This document shows, piece after piece, positions 37,501-50,190 of a stretch of 64,000 nucleotides of DNA; position 1 is the first letter of the stretch; the number at the start of each line of letters is the position of its first letter. The stretch is from Quillaja saponaria. Its lineage: Eukaryota > Streptophyta > Magnoliopsida > Fabales > Quillajaceae. The translations under genes and the position numbers were made by a program. Below the pieces are notes generated by a model. The model worked only from the letters and a program-made list of their open reading frames with translations, did no database searches and was not told where the DNA came from. The stretch covers positions 7,502,001 to 7,566,000 of the forward strand of contig CM055617.1 in the NCBI GenBank assembly GCA_029379385.1, in the 5' to 3' direction.

Positions 37501-39304
37501 ATATCATGAGATTTAATTAGAAAAAAAAAACACACACACACACACTTTTGTATTGTAATAAAATCTTTGGTGGAAATGTAAAGTGGGAAACAAACAGCTG
37601 GCTATAATTCCTAAGTTAGAGTAAAAGAATTGATTTAAGAAAATTAAAACAATGGACAATAGACAAAAAAAATTTTAATTTATTTGCAGGCAACATATTT
37701 CTAGTAACACTTATTGGTTTTCTAAAAGTACAATAGGACTCTTGTTCATTTAAAGAATAAACTAAGATTTATTGGTTTTTTTTTTAAAAAAAGAAAAAGA
37801 AAAAAAAAGAGCAAATGAATTTTGGAAGGACTTGAGTTTAGGACCAGGAGTCTAGTACCTCCTTCTTAACTAATTGAACTAAAGTCTCATTGGCTTTATT
37901 TTAATAATTTTGAACTTAGAGATACTAAGTTTGGTTAAGCTATCAGGTCAACAAGCTCAAAGAAAAATATATTTTTAGGGTTTATTTAGGAGTTTGTAGA
38001 AGAGATGAGAGAGTACGGAAGGAGAGAAGACTTGAAGAAAAAACATGACACTTTATTTTTCTTATTTGCAAGCTAGTGTTTATGGCAAAAATGTGTAGCA
38101 TGTTAGGAAATTATTACAAGATTCAAGTCAAATGATTATGAATAGTCTTGTATGACTATCTAAAGTAGGATAATGGAAGGTGTTTTAATGTAGATGAAAT
38201 TAGTAGAGAATCTATTATTATACTATTTCTAAAACATGAAAGTACTGTGCAAGAAAATAAAGGGCAAGAGGCTAATAAAGACAAATTAAATAAGTGTTGA
38301 TTTTTCAACTCCTTATTAACTTTCATAACTATATCTAACTCTCTAATAGCTTCTCTACCTTTTATGCAAGATTAATTAATTTTTCAATTTGCACAAAAAT
38401 GAAGTGTCAACAATATCCCTAATCATCTTTTTGAATGACGATGAAAATTCACATAGACATTTACACTTAACCTCATTTTCTGCATAAAAAGGTCAAAAAG
38501 GGATTATCTACAATGCCCTAGTGAATTTGATACATTACATAAACGTGCTGACCTCTCGAAGCTTCTAAAGTCATTTATTGGGCAGTATCTCATCATCTTC
38601 AAAGGATACAGAGAAACAAAATTCGTCTTGCTACAAGCAGACTTGTGAATCTGCATGAAACCTCATGATAATTTTTTAACATTTGTGCATTCATTAAAAA
38701 AATGTTTTATTCATGAATTTGTCTAATTAATTACCAGCTAAGAGCCTAAGATGAAGGGCAACAAAATATTATTAATGTTGGTCTGTGTATCTATACACGT
38801 ATTAGCTACTACACCACCAACAAAGATAAGGATGCCCTGATGCTAAAAATTAAAAAGAAAAGAAAAAGAAAAAAAAGATAAAGACGTCCTTAATATCATG
38901 AAAAATAATGATAATAAATAATATATTTGGTTATATATAAAATCCACCGCACAATTGGGTGGTGCACCAAATACTATGGTTTAATTTATTTGATATCAAT
39001 TCACATGTTCCAATATTATTACTTTTCTTGCAATTAAATTTTATTAAATAATCTACAAGATGTAATTTAAGTGATAAAATACTTTTGAATTTAGTGATTG
39101 TAAAGTCTCTGCAATATCAGAAGTGAGCAGTCATCAACCCCAAACAAGAGTTGATCACTCAAAGGATATGGGAATACTTGGGAGAAGTCAATTTTTTTTA
39201 TTAATTAATATTATTTACTGTAAAATTATGCAAATAAATACTTCTTTCCATTAAAAAAAAATAGCATATGGCCGATTAATAAGATTTGTTTCATTTCTTC
39301 ATTT
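37501..39304. other. Spacer, counterpart of 18.6-20.2 kb
   Basis: Aligns with unit 1 after a gap: the unit 1 segment 17.63-18.56 kb is missing here (the join is at AATTCCTAAGTTAGAG, about 37614). No gene identified. Confidence 0.4.
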
Positions 39305-41295
39305 TATGTGTTTGAAAGGTACAAGACACTGTTGGTGGCAAAGGGTTATCTACAACGCCCTGGTGTTGACTATGAAGAAGTTTTTTCTCTAGTTGTCAGA
39401 ATTGAAATTGTTAGATTGGTGATTGCTCTAACTGCTTAGAATTGTTGGAAAATTCACCAAATGGATATGAAACAAGCTTTCTTGAATGGTCCTCTTGATG
39501 ATGAAGTCTATGTCAACCAAGACAGAAAGTGAAGAGAATGTGTATAAACTGAAAAAAGCTTTAAATGGATTAAAACAGGCACCCAGAGTATGAAATAAGA
39601 GAATTGATGCATTCTTTCAAAAGAATATTAATTTTGAGAAGTGTTTATGTGAACACGCCTTATATGCAAAAGCCAATAACTCTAATGATATACTTATTGC
39701 TTCTCATTTATGTTGATGATTTGATCTTTATAGGTAACAATTTAAGTATAGTTAAAGATTTAAAAAAGGCAATGATGCATGAATTTGAAATGACACACTT
39801 AGTACTTATGTCCTATTTTCTAGGAATTGAAGTTGTGCATAACAACAATGGATTATTATCTTTGCAGTTGTGAATTCCACATATTTCAAAAGCTTAGTTG
39901 GAAGTTGAAGGTGTCTAGGTTTGACATAGCCCATGGAGTTTGTATGGCCAGAAGTTCATGAAAACACCTCGTCAGTCTCATTTCCAAGTTGGTAAAAGAA
40001 TCTTAGGTTACATTAAAGGTACTTATAGTCATGGTTTGTTTTATTCATCTAGTAGCAACTATGACATTGTAAGATATTCTAAGAGTGATTGGGGAGGTGA
40101 TCAAGATGATAAAAAATTTACATCTGGGTATGTTTTCCGGTATGGAAAAACATAATTTTCACGGTGTTCAAAGAAGGAACCCATTGTTTCTTCATCTACA
40201 TTTAACGCTGAATATGTGGCTGCTGCTTCAAGTGCTTGTCAAGCAATTTGGTTAAAGAATTTGTTAAGTTAAATTCATGTTCATATTACATAGCCAATGA
40301 AGATTTATGTAGATAAATCTTTTGCATCTGTTATAGCAAAGCATCCAATTATTCATGGAAGAAGCAAACACATTAATACCCATTTTCATTCTCTTAGAGA
40401 ACAAGTCAACAATAGTGTGATCAAGCTAGTGTACTGCAAGTCAGAAAATCATGTTGCCCACATTCACACGAAGCCTTTGAAGATTGAATCTTTTGTTATG
40501 CTAAAGAAGATGATGGGATGGAAACTCTGAGAGAATATGGATTAAGAGGATGTTGAATATTAATCTAGATTATCTATTTAGGCTTGGTTTGGTAATGCTG
40601 TAGCTTTTTGAGAGGTGTTGTGCTCTCATGGCTCTCATAGAGCTACTTTTAAGAAGTTACAACAGTAGTGTTTGGTACAATAATGTAAAAATTTTTCTCA
40701 ATAAGTAGAAGCAATAAATTAGTGTTTGGTAAATTCATTATAAAGCTGCTCCAAAGGTTTAAATTGACTAAAATAGATATTGATAATAAAAAAAGAGGGA
40801 AAATTAACCTATTTCATTAATTAATAAAGGATAAATATGAATTTTCATTAAAAATTGAGGTTGTATTAGTCTTTTAAATTTTTGAGAGTAGAAGCCAGCT
40901 TTTAAAAGCACTGCTTGAGGTGCTTTTAAAAACCCAGAGCAGAAGCATCCCACATTTTTTTTTTTTACCAATCATAAAAAATTGACTTATACTCTGAATA
41001 AGCATAAGCATCTTTCAAAAGAGTATTACCAAACCAAGTCTTAGAATTATCTCTTAGGATTTATCTTTGTTATCATTAGGATTTTCTCTTAGAGTTCTAT
41101 TTCAATTGATATTACATTGTTTTAAGTTTTATCTTTTAGGGTGTTTAACTTTATTTATGATTGTAATTTCATTCCTATAAATTAGGGTTCTCTCAGTTAT
41201 AAAGCGTTCCATTTTATAAAGAATAAACTTCTTTATTCTCAATTCTCTCTTCTCTTAAATAATATAATTATGGTGGTTTAAGTTAACAAATGATA
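39305..41295 (+). mobile_element. Ty1/copia pol fragment with LTR remnant (unit 2)
   Basis: Counterpart of 20205-21749 with the same 5' truncation point. Reads [19 protein letters not shown], a YVDDLIFIGNN segment in a shifted frame, and an RNase H end (HGRSKHINTHFHSLREQV, HTKPL) at 40297-40530. It has a different set of stops from unit 1. The 3' LTR remnant starts TGTTGAATATT at 40551 and is split by the MITE at 40581-41040. Same insertion in both units means it was present before they duplicated. Confidence 0.85.
40581..41040. mobile_element. Tourist-like (PIF/Harbinger) MITE with TTA target duplication
   Basis: 460 bp with terminal inverted repeats GGCTTGGTTTGGTAATGCT (left) and its near complement ending ATTACCAAACCAAGTC (right). 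It is flanked by TTA at 40578-40580 and 41041-41043. Unit 1 has the unfilled site with a single TTA (about 21475). The core has no open frame, so a transposase from elsewhere must have moved it. Confidence 0.9.
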
Positions 41296-42230
41296 GTGTG
41301 GAGATAATTATGGTGGTTTAATAAATTAGTGTCATTTGTTAACTAGAACCACCATAACTTATTAGAAATAGAATTGAACCGAGTCAAGTGTGGAGATACA
41401 TACTCGAGCTAGTTAAAGTTGAGTAATTGGTAAGAAAATTATGTATTAATATATCTTAAAATAAGAAGAATTATATAATTATTATATTTAAAAAGGGAAA
41501 AATAAGTTATAGTTCTGGCAATCTTTCAAGCTGGGAAAATGAGGTGTGATACTTGTCTTGAATTCTTAGATTAGTTTGGAACCGTAGTTGAGTTTATTTT
41601 GTTTCAAGAGTCTAATACGAGCTGAATAATTAGCATGTTGAACATGAATTGGGCATCAAACTACTTGACTTGAATTTTTTTTTCTCTAAATTTAATGAAT
41701 TTTTAATCTTAAAGAGGTTGAAATAGTGGCTAAGAATGTATGCTGTTTTTATTGACGTAATGGGTTCGAATCTTCTTAGGAGAGTAAAATGTTCATAAAT
41801 TTCTCTAGTTTAGGCATGGATAGCTAATCGAATATGCATAAATTGACTCGAACACCACTTGATTGCTAACCTAAAAAAAAAAATGTAAATAAAAAAAGTG
41901 ATCCTGTAATATATATTTATTATATCTTAGCAATTAATTCAAAGACAATAATTGAAAAAACAGTATATAGTTTGAGATTGATTAATAGGTGCATCTTGCC
42001 AAATCATAAACTGTGTCTAGTGAATATTTTACAAAACATAAAATATGTTATGTTATGTAACATAAAATTTGATTGCTAATTGTTGTTAATCAAATAAGGT
42101 TCACATTTTATGTTGCTAGTTTTTTATTTTTTATTTTTTGTTTCTATATAGTTTTCATCTTCATTCTGACTTTTTTTTTTCTATCTATATAACATTTTCC
42201 TTGTAGATGGTAAGATTTTGTGTAATATTT
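41296..42230. other. Spacer with inverted-repeat hairpin
   Basis: About 41268-41366 has an arm TTATGGTGGTTTAAGTTAAC and its complement about 50-70 bp later, plus an internal direct repeat of TAATTATGGTGGTTTA. The rest matches 21.8-22.6 kb. No gene. Confidence 0.45.
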
Positions 42231-42248
42231 TTTTATTTTTTATTTTTG

Positions 42249-42480
42249 ATATTGAGGCCATGTCTGTGGTAGAGTATCTCAGCCCATTATGTATTTTTGT
42301 GATCCGCCAAGAGTTCCGGTTCAAGTATTTCTCAGGGCTCAACCCGTTAACCACGTCAATGGTTAATTGCATCGAAACTCAAGCCCGTCGGAACTCCGAA
42401 GAATGGGGAAAATGAAGAGCTACCAAACACCGCTCGCCGTCGAACGTGGTCGAAACTGATGTCGTAGCGCCGGACAAGTC
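42249..42480 (-). pseudogene. Unidentified exon, head-to-head with CDC48C (copy 2)
   Basis: Minus-strand stretch containing MQLTIDVVNGLSPEKYL and NRNSWRITKIHNGLRY; counterpart of 22668-22940. The 5' part (TTFDGERC) is present, but the frame between the two halves is changed near 42395-42415. Family not recognised. Confidence 0.4.
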
Positions 42481-42635
42481 GGTTGGTTCTACTACCTGAC
42501 TACTGGTGCTGGTACAGTAGGGTTTATCTGGGTGACATTCAATTTGTCAGAGGAAGAAGAAGATGGTGAAGGAGAGAAGTATATTAGCTTTTTGTTAATT
42601 CGTAGTCGTTAGTACTTAATACAGAATCCGCCAAA

Positions 42636-44316
42636 ATGGGGAAGAGGGTTTGGAGGAAGCTGGTCACGCTCGCAACTAGAAATTCTTCTCAGTCGGATTG
42701 AGTCCTGCAAATGCTGAGGCTGGTGCTCCATTTTATATGATTTCGGCTACTGAGGTAGTATCTGGTGTCTCAGGTAGTAACTTCCTATCTATTGAAGCTC
42801 CTGTTTATGCTGTAATTCCGGTCTTTTGCTATATCACCATTCTAAGTGGAATTTTATAGATGCATGAACTCATGAAGTTTTAGTTGAATGAGCACTGCAA
42901 TTACCGTTGCTAATTCTGATCTTAAATTCCCTGAATTATATATGTATATACGATTTTATTTTCAGTTCTTTTAGGGACAGTGAGTGCTTCTCGTCTTGGT
43001 TCCAGACAAAAAAATAAAATAAAAATATGCCATGCCTGTTTTTACTTCACCAAATTGAAATTCAAAACTTCAGATTGTGTACATAAATATGATCTTGGTG
43101 GCTGCATTTAGGTAAGTTCTTCTGGGTGGAATTCTAGGCCCTTGGAGGACTACTGTGCATCAGAAGAAAATATTAGAGATTTTTTTTTTCCTGGTTTCAG
43201 GAGTATCCACACACAAAGGTGTATGAGCATAATCTCGTTCGGGTTTGCCATCTGTATTTATTGATGAGATCGATGCAACTGCTTCAAAAAAAGAGAATTT
43301 GCAACTGATTTATAATTTAATTATATAGTATTAGAATTATGAATAATTTATTTTTATTGGGAATTATTAGTTTTTTTTTATTAAGATTTTAGATTTTTTA
43401 TGTTATTGGATTTATTTTTTATATTAGGACTCTTAAATTTATTTTTTATGCTATTAGGATTTTTCAGGAGACTATATATATAATGACCCTAGTATTATGT
43501 TGTAAAGAAACCTTTGCCTTCTATTTGTCCCTCTATCAGTTGGTTCTGTCTCACGATGACTTGCATAGATGACTATGCAAGGTTGAGATTCCGTCTGTGC
43601 ATACACACAATCTTAAACATGAGGATTCATTTGATCTTCAGAAAATAGCTAGGGCTACATCAGGATTCGTTGAAGCTGATTTGGCAATACTGGCTGACGG
43701 CTGGCATGCTTGCAGTGATGAGAATCCTTAATGAAAGGAAGTGTAAATTATCTTGTGATTCTGCAGAAAAGGGGAATCCTGAAGATTGGTGGAGACAACC
43801 ATGGTTGCCTGAAGAGATGGATAAGATTGCTATCAAAATGTCTGATTTTGAGTTACTCAAAGGATTCTTAGCATGGTTGATATGCTTATACCTATTTGCT
43901 AATGTTTGAGATATTGCCATGAATGTTCTATTACGGCCAGTTAGTTTAGTTTTCTATTCTATGATATACATGTAGTTTATATTTTCATCTTGATAAACTA
44001 CTTCATCTTGGTGTCCAAGATTGTGAAAGTTGTAGTTTTTTCATATTCATATGCATATTATAACTTTCTTTTATTCTAGACCACAAGAACAAAATTCGGG
44101 AGGATTGTACATGACCATGAATACAGTGGTAGCTTTACTTCAATTTTTTTGGGGCATTTTGCAGGAAGGTTGAAAATGGTTCAACCTTCACTAAAGAAAT
44201 AAGGATTCTTTTCCTTTCTTAATGAAAACTGGGAAGATGTTGGAAGGTGTGATAATCTAAGACAGGTTTTTTACCATTACCTTCGTAGACACATAAAATA
44301 TCCAGAGGTTTATGAG
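42636..44316 (+). pseudogene. CDC48C: CDC48C/NVL-type AAA-ATPase, truncated front (copy 2)
   Basis: Same architecture as the unit 1 copy: ATG and short N-terminus fused to the D1 piece (APFYMISATEVVSG, donor after 42773), Walker B relic near 43245-43300, lid exon to 43852 (RILNERKCKLSCDSAEKGN, DWWRQPWLPEEMDKI), linker exon 44164-44316. The linker exon keeps IKYPEVYE, lost in copy 1. The lid-exon donor has changed from GT to TT at 43853. Truncated by the joint at 44936. Confidence 0.85.
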
Positions 44317-44936
44317 GTAAATATTAATTTAATGCTATGTCTCTTTCTCACATATATATACCATTGAAAGTGGAAAAGAAAAAAAAAAATTACTAGGAGG
44401 GAGCAACTTTTAAAGAAGGATAATGTAGCTTGCTTGAACTAGCTTAATATTTTTTTCCATACTAATCTTGTTGGTATGGCAATACAAATCAGCTGTTAGG
44501 AGGCTCACAATAAGTAAGCAGCTGTCTTCAGCTTCTTTTGGTCCTTTCCACCTTGTGAATGAGGAAGAAGTAAAAAATCGAGAAGAGTAATTCCATGGGG
44601 ATATTGATTTTTGTTTTTTTTGTATTTTTTTTCTCTTCATGTTTTGGTTTTTTGGCTGTTTGAATGTCATAGTTGAGAGTTGTTTCTATTCTTATCTCTA
44701 GGATTGACTGGTTGAAAAGGATTCATGTAGTTCATGTTTTGACTTCGAAGAAATCTTAATGCAATCAATATAATTCAATTGGGAATTTGAGACAAATGCT
44801 TTGTTATTTTGAGTTGAGAGTTCTTATACCAGTTACCAGTAGAACAACTGTAGGGTAAAGCCAATTTCCTTGAGCTTTAGTAGTTTGCTTTCAGTCTGGT
44901 GCAACTGACAAAATGGCGAAATCAGGCTATTCATTT
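44317..44936 (+). other. Relic CDC48C intron up to duplication joint
   Basis: Counterpart of 24714-25340, ending CTATTCATTT at the switch to RLK sequence. No gene. Confidence 0.7.
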
Positions 44937-46133
44937 TGAAGTGTTCATTCTATTGGTTAACTCAATATGTGACCATACTAAGCGATATCTTGAATTGACG
45001 AGTTGGAGTAACCTTCGCTTTATTGGTTCAACGAAAGGTGGACAAAGAAGTTTGATTTGGAGGAAGAACAAGGGCCTAAGCTGAGATTGAGGCCTAATAC
45101 TGGGTCGATTTAGGTTTGAAATTGAGGACCTTGAGAAAGCTACAGATAATTTTCTCAGAACAACTTTATCTAGAGGCCGGTTGGCTTTGTCTACAAGGGA
45201 ATTTTACCTGGTGGGACTATTGTTGCAGTTAAAAAGATCCCTGAATCAGAATTTCATGGGGATGCTGAGTTTCACACAGAGGTTGAGATTATTAGCAATT
45301 TGAAGCACAGAAATCTTGTCCAACTCATAGGGTGTTGTGTGGTTGATGGGAATGAAAATTGCAACAATGGAGGAAATTGTAGGTATCTTGTTAATTACAT
45401 GCCAAATGGGAACCTTGATGACCATCTATTTCCTTCAACAGATAATCAAAGTGCCAAGAAACCATTGACATGGACTCAAAGGAAAAGCGTGGTTTTAGAT
45501 GTGGCAAAGGGGTTGGTATATTTGCACTATGGTGTGAAAGCTGCAATTTATCACAGAGATATTAGACCTACAAACATACTACTCGATGCAGATATGAGGG
45601 GAAGAGTTGCAGATTTTCGGTTGGCAAAGCAGAACAAAGAAGGTCATTCTCATGTCACTACTAGAGTAGCTGGAACTAATGGATATCTAGCCCCTTTATG
45701 GTAAACTAACCGAGAAAGAGTGATGTTTATAGCTTCAGAGTGGTGTGGTTTTGGAGATAATGTGAGGAAGGAAAGTTCTTGACTTGCCTTTGTCAGGATC
45801 ACCAGCACCGCGTGAGTTCATCACAGGCTGGTCTTGGTCATTGGTGAAAAGTGGAAAAATTAGAAGATGCTTTGGATGCATCCCAATTGAAAGATGAGCA
45901 TGATTTTTCTAGTTCAAATGTACAGAGCATAATGGAGAAATTTCTGCTGGTCGGGATTTTGTGTGCCCATGTAATGGTTGCTTCAAGGCCAAACATTCTG
46001 GATCCTCTGAACTCTGAAGATGATGGAAGGAGTCCCACCAATTCCAGATCGGCCAATGCCTCTTGGACACCCTTCATTTACCTGGGAAAGCAAAACTATC
46101 GATATGTCGCCAGCATTGCCTGAAGAAATCTAA
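44937..46133 (+). pseudogene. Receptor-like kinase fragment (copy c)
   Basis: Sister of copy b: the same glycine-loop frameshift (near 45180) and the same 7-bp duplication (46005-46018). Its own changes are a deletion shortening LVYDYMPNG to LVNYMPNG, DFR in place of DFG, and an 11-bp loss removing the APEYA region (SRVAGTNGYLAPLW then stop, near 45702). HRD is kept. The tail ends SPALPEEI at 46131-46133. Not a working kinase. Confidence 0.9.
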
Positions 46134-46721
46134 GAAGGTGCCAGTTTGTGATAAAATGTGAATGTTATCGAGTCCTTCTTTGCAAGATCAGTGCTACTAG
46201 AAAACAGTCCCCATTTATGAACCCATCAGAGTTTGTGTTAATATATAGAATGTAAATCTCAGAACCAGTAGTACACATTTAGTATTAGAATTGTGGGGCA
46301 TTTTAACAAATAAAGGAGAAGCATCTAATCAGTACTGCTTTTGCTATCTTACATCCCCTCCTTAAGCCTTCCAAATACTTGCATTATGCTCAGAGAAGTT
46401 GTCTAAATCAGAATTTTTTGTTCTGGTAAGAATGGGACTGGGTTTGGACAAAGGAGATCAATCAAATTACGCATGATACTTCATTATAAGTTATTACACA
46501 ATAGTACATTAGTATTGGTGAGCTTTCTTTGAAGTCTACTTTCTCTTCAGCAATCCTTCTAAATCAAGATTCACAGCTCATGTGCATGAAAAGAGTCTTA
46601 AATAAAATCATTTCACTTTAAAATCTTAAGCAAACTGAAATCTTAAATAAACTGAGACTCGATAAAGAGTCTTATCCCTCTAAACGAGCATATATGGAGA
46701 TTAAACTTGTGAAGAATGTTA
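46134..46721. other. Shared spacer between RLK and cupin E
   Basis: Homologous to 8817-9544 with an internal deletion at about 46590-46600. Nothing else recognised. Confidence 0.5.
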
Positions 46722-49700
46722 CTAAATTGTTGGGGGGATGAGAATACTGGACTTCTTAGTATTTGACAAGAAAAGCTGCTGAAATTCTTCATCCACATTA
46801 AGAGAAGCTTCTAAAACTGCAGGAGACAATGCCTCCCAAATTGATGTATCCCCCGCTAGCTCTTCTAGTATAGGCCTGCATAAAAAGCAACCCGGCATCA
46901 CAAAAAGTAACACTAATAGAAAAGGAGACTCTAAGTGCACGGAGATTTTTTTTCTCCATACACTCAGCTCCATCAAATAAAAAATGAATCCCACATGAGA
47001 TTCACTTTTTATTTTGTTGTGTTTTTATGGCCGTATACAGAGCATACACTTTGGCTCCGTACACGTATCATTATCCTAAAATAAGTTCTTCAAATGATTC
47101 TTAAATAATACTAAGCTTGATTACTTTGTAGTTGTTAGTACAGACAGCAACTCCATTCCATCTGGGCCAGCAATTTGAGCAACCACATAGAATTGTGGTA
47201 CCACGAGCAAGTCACCTGCTTTTACTGTTGTGTCCAGCACAAGCTTCCCATTTATACCCACAATCTCAACCTTACCATTCCCTTTGGTAATGTAGATTAA
47301 TTGAACTGCATAGTTTGCAGGGAAATTTGCTGACTTAATGGCATTAGCTTCAAGCTTAATTCTGACAGCACTCAACCCAGTTTCTCCAATGAAAGCAAAT
47401 TCTGACTCTGTCACTTTAGTGACAGACCCACCATTTTTAATAGCAATATCTGGTTCTGCAGCATCAATGCTATAGACCAATTTGCTACTCATGTCTTTCT
47501 TTGGGTTAGGCATGTGTTTTCCTTCTTCTAGCTTGATGATCAATACCCCAGTTTGGCTTTTTGTGAGCTTTTGGACTTCATCTTTGGTCAAATTGTAAGC
47601 TCCGCTAGTGAGCTCAGTAGAGAAACCACCCAAAATACCCATGGCTCCTGTAAGAAAAAAGTAGGAGAATTCACCAGGAATAAGAGCTGTAGAAGTTTCA
47701 CCCAAAAATACCAAAATGAGTTCTGAATCTCCGTTGTTAAACCACCAAGAGACTGCTCCAATGGGTACTGGTATGATATCTCCTTTCTTAAGCTTCAACA
47801 CTTTCTGGTGTGATGAGTTAGGAAGTACCATTCCAACTACACCTTCAGTCCCTGCATTTCCAAAAGAGATTACAGATGTGAAGAACACAATCCAGGTTCG
47901 AGCCCAGGAAACATTTATGAAAAAGGCAGTTATAAATTTCGAACAAGATTACGGCAGGCTGAATGTATATAATTATTCCAAAATAAGGCTACATCGCTTG
48001 CATATTTGCTACACGTACTACTCATATAGGTTATTAACATTAATAATTTCAAATGTTACACGATTTCTAAGATTAGTATTATGAATTTTGAAAAAAGGAA
48101 AATGAAGAAAATTTTAGAAAATAATTAATATTAAACTTGTAGTGTCAGTGCAAACTTGTATTATTTTAATATTAAAAATAAATAAAATTTCAAGAGTTAC
48201 ATATTTTGATGTGTTTATATTTAAAATAAAATATAATACTTTTTGAAAAGTAGTTAGCACCAATAAGCCTCAAATCACAAAGAAAATAACACATTAGTTT
48301 TGATCAATCTAGAAATAGAAACATATCATATAAATATAAAAAATATTTGAAAATAGTGTACAATCCCATAAACATATAATATATAAAAATATTGTATAAT
48401 ATTTATTTATGAATGATTTGTAATGTATATAATAATTATTTATGTATGTTTGAATATTTGATTTGTCTCTTCACATCATTTGTATTTTTTTTTTATATGT
48501 TTAATCTCAATCATTTACTAGATTATACATAATGCAACCAATACATATTAACTAAATTAAATAAGATTTATAAATAATAATTATACTTAACTATATTTAT
48601 TTTCTTACCATTTGATTAGCTTTGACAATAATTTTTTGTTTTTTAACTTATAATTTTTATACTAAAAAAATCTAATTGTATAATTGATAAATATAATTTA
48701 GTTTATATAACTTAATTTGTAATAATTAAGTATTAATATGTAAAAATAAAAATAAAAAATTTTATTAGTTATAATTTTTAATTTAAAAAAATATAAACCC
48801 TTAGTAAATATTAAAACCAAATATTTATAATGAAAAAAATTAAAATAAAATTTATTTCTTTTATGAATTAAAAATTAAATATTACTAAATACTTTTTTGT
48901 TAATTCTTGATCTTAATTTTCATTGTTGGTTTCTTTTTTATTGGCGTTAAAAAAATCTTAAACAGTTAAAATTAATAGAATACGATTATTAAAGATATCT
49001 AAAATATCATTTGATATAATCAAAAAATAATAAATATTTTTAAATATTAATAATAAACAATAATTATATTTTTATAATTTTAAATATGGATAAGTTTGGA
49101 TCAGTATAATAATAATAATATAATATTTATTTCCTTTGGACATGTGCACATGTCATGTGGGAAATTGTACTTTTGCATTTATACTTGAAAAATTAATAAA
49201 AATATAATATTTTGAGCAAAGTAGTTCGCTCCATGAAGCCAAATTACAATCACACATAAAATAATGCACATGTCACGAGGGAAATAGTACTGTTGCATTA
49301 TTGCAAGAATTTTTTATTATAATTTTTTTTTATAATAAAATATATATTTGAGAGGGGGGTTATAAAATTTTTATCTGAAACAGATCTCCGTATAGATCCA
49401 AATCTGCAAGACTGCACATGCTCAGTCTCCAAAATAGCATAATTCAGGAATATATAAGTTAGTTAAATTGATAATTTTCTCAATTTTATTCAAAAAATTT
49501 AAAGTTATGTTTTATTTTTATTAAAATTGAGAAATTTATAAAAACAAAAAAGAGATTTATCTAGTGTTAAACTCATAAATTCAAGGAATCTCCCATCAAA
49601 AAAAAAAAAAAAAACAAAACAAAACAATATACTAACCTTGAAGAACATAACCAACTTTAGAGGAATCTGCATAATGAGGAAGAGCAAAGCCACGGGGTTG

Positions 49701-49835
49701 CAGAGTAAGCCTACCAGCACCAACATTAGTCTTCCCAAGCAAAGGAAATTTGGAACTTGACCAACTTTCATACTTTCCACCCTCTACCTCACTAGCTATC
49801 TGAGCAGTCATGGGTGTTAAGTCTACGTTTTCCAT
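46722..49835 (-). CDS. Cupin E: 11S-globulin/glutelin-D-like protein
   Basis: Exons 49835-49637, 47851-47125 and 46875-46722 give 359 residues with the family layout and no cysteine. Intron 1 is 1785 bp, the same length as in cupin A. Exon 1 matches A exactly at protein level by eye, whereas exons 2-3 match cupin F (for example KSANFPANYAVQL and LSPAVLEASLNV). Copy-specific: PVPIGAVSWW, ELTSGAYN and NTKKSSILIPPTI. All splice borders are intact and TATAAATA is present upstream. Expected to be functional. Confidence 0.92.
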
Positions 49836-50190
49836 GGCTTAATTCCTTGCACTTTCTCAACTAAACACTGAAAAATTAAACACACAAAACCCATAAACAA
49901 ACATTTGGATCTGGATCTTCAATGGAGGGAATCATGTTAGTAAAAAAAAAAAAAATAGTCACAAATTTATCTCTTTTCAATAATTTTTTTGATTAAATAT
50001 ACTCTAAGAAAAAATAAAATTGATACGTGTCTTTTTCTTTCCGAACAAAATCTTTTTGAAGAGGATCCAAATCTTTCAAAATTTCAGAGTACCAATAACT
50101 ATATATACCTGATTTGGGAAAGAAAAGAAATTGTGCAATGGTGGAGAAGTTTTCATTATGAGGAAACAAAGAGTAACAAATATATTTATA
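49836..50190 (-). promoter_or_regulatory. Cupin E promoter and leader
   Basis: TATAAATA at 50183-50190; likely leader intron between CAAATCAG|GTATAT (about 50109) and TTTTTCAG near 49870. Almost identical to the proximal half of the duplicated cupin A promoter. Confidence 0.6.

Larger units (their letters stand above)
25341..44936. repeat. Tandem segmental duplication unit 2
   Basis: About 19.6 kb from the RLK/CDC48C joint at 25340 to the next at 44936. Contents match unit 1 gene for gene (RLK, cupin C, dead cupin D, RY block, copia, orphan exon, CDC48C). Unit 2 has its own additions: two local triplications, a 460-bp MITE and a poly-A-bearing insertion. It lacks the 17.63-18.56 kb segment of unit 1. 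Confidence 0.9.
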
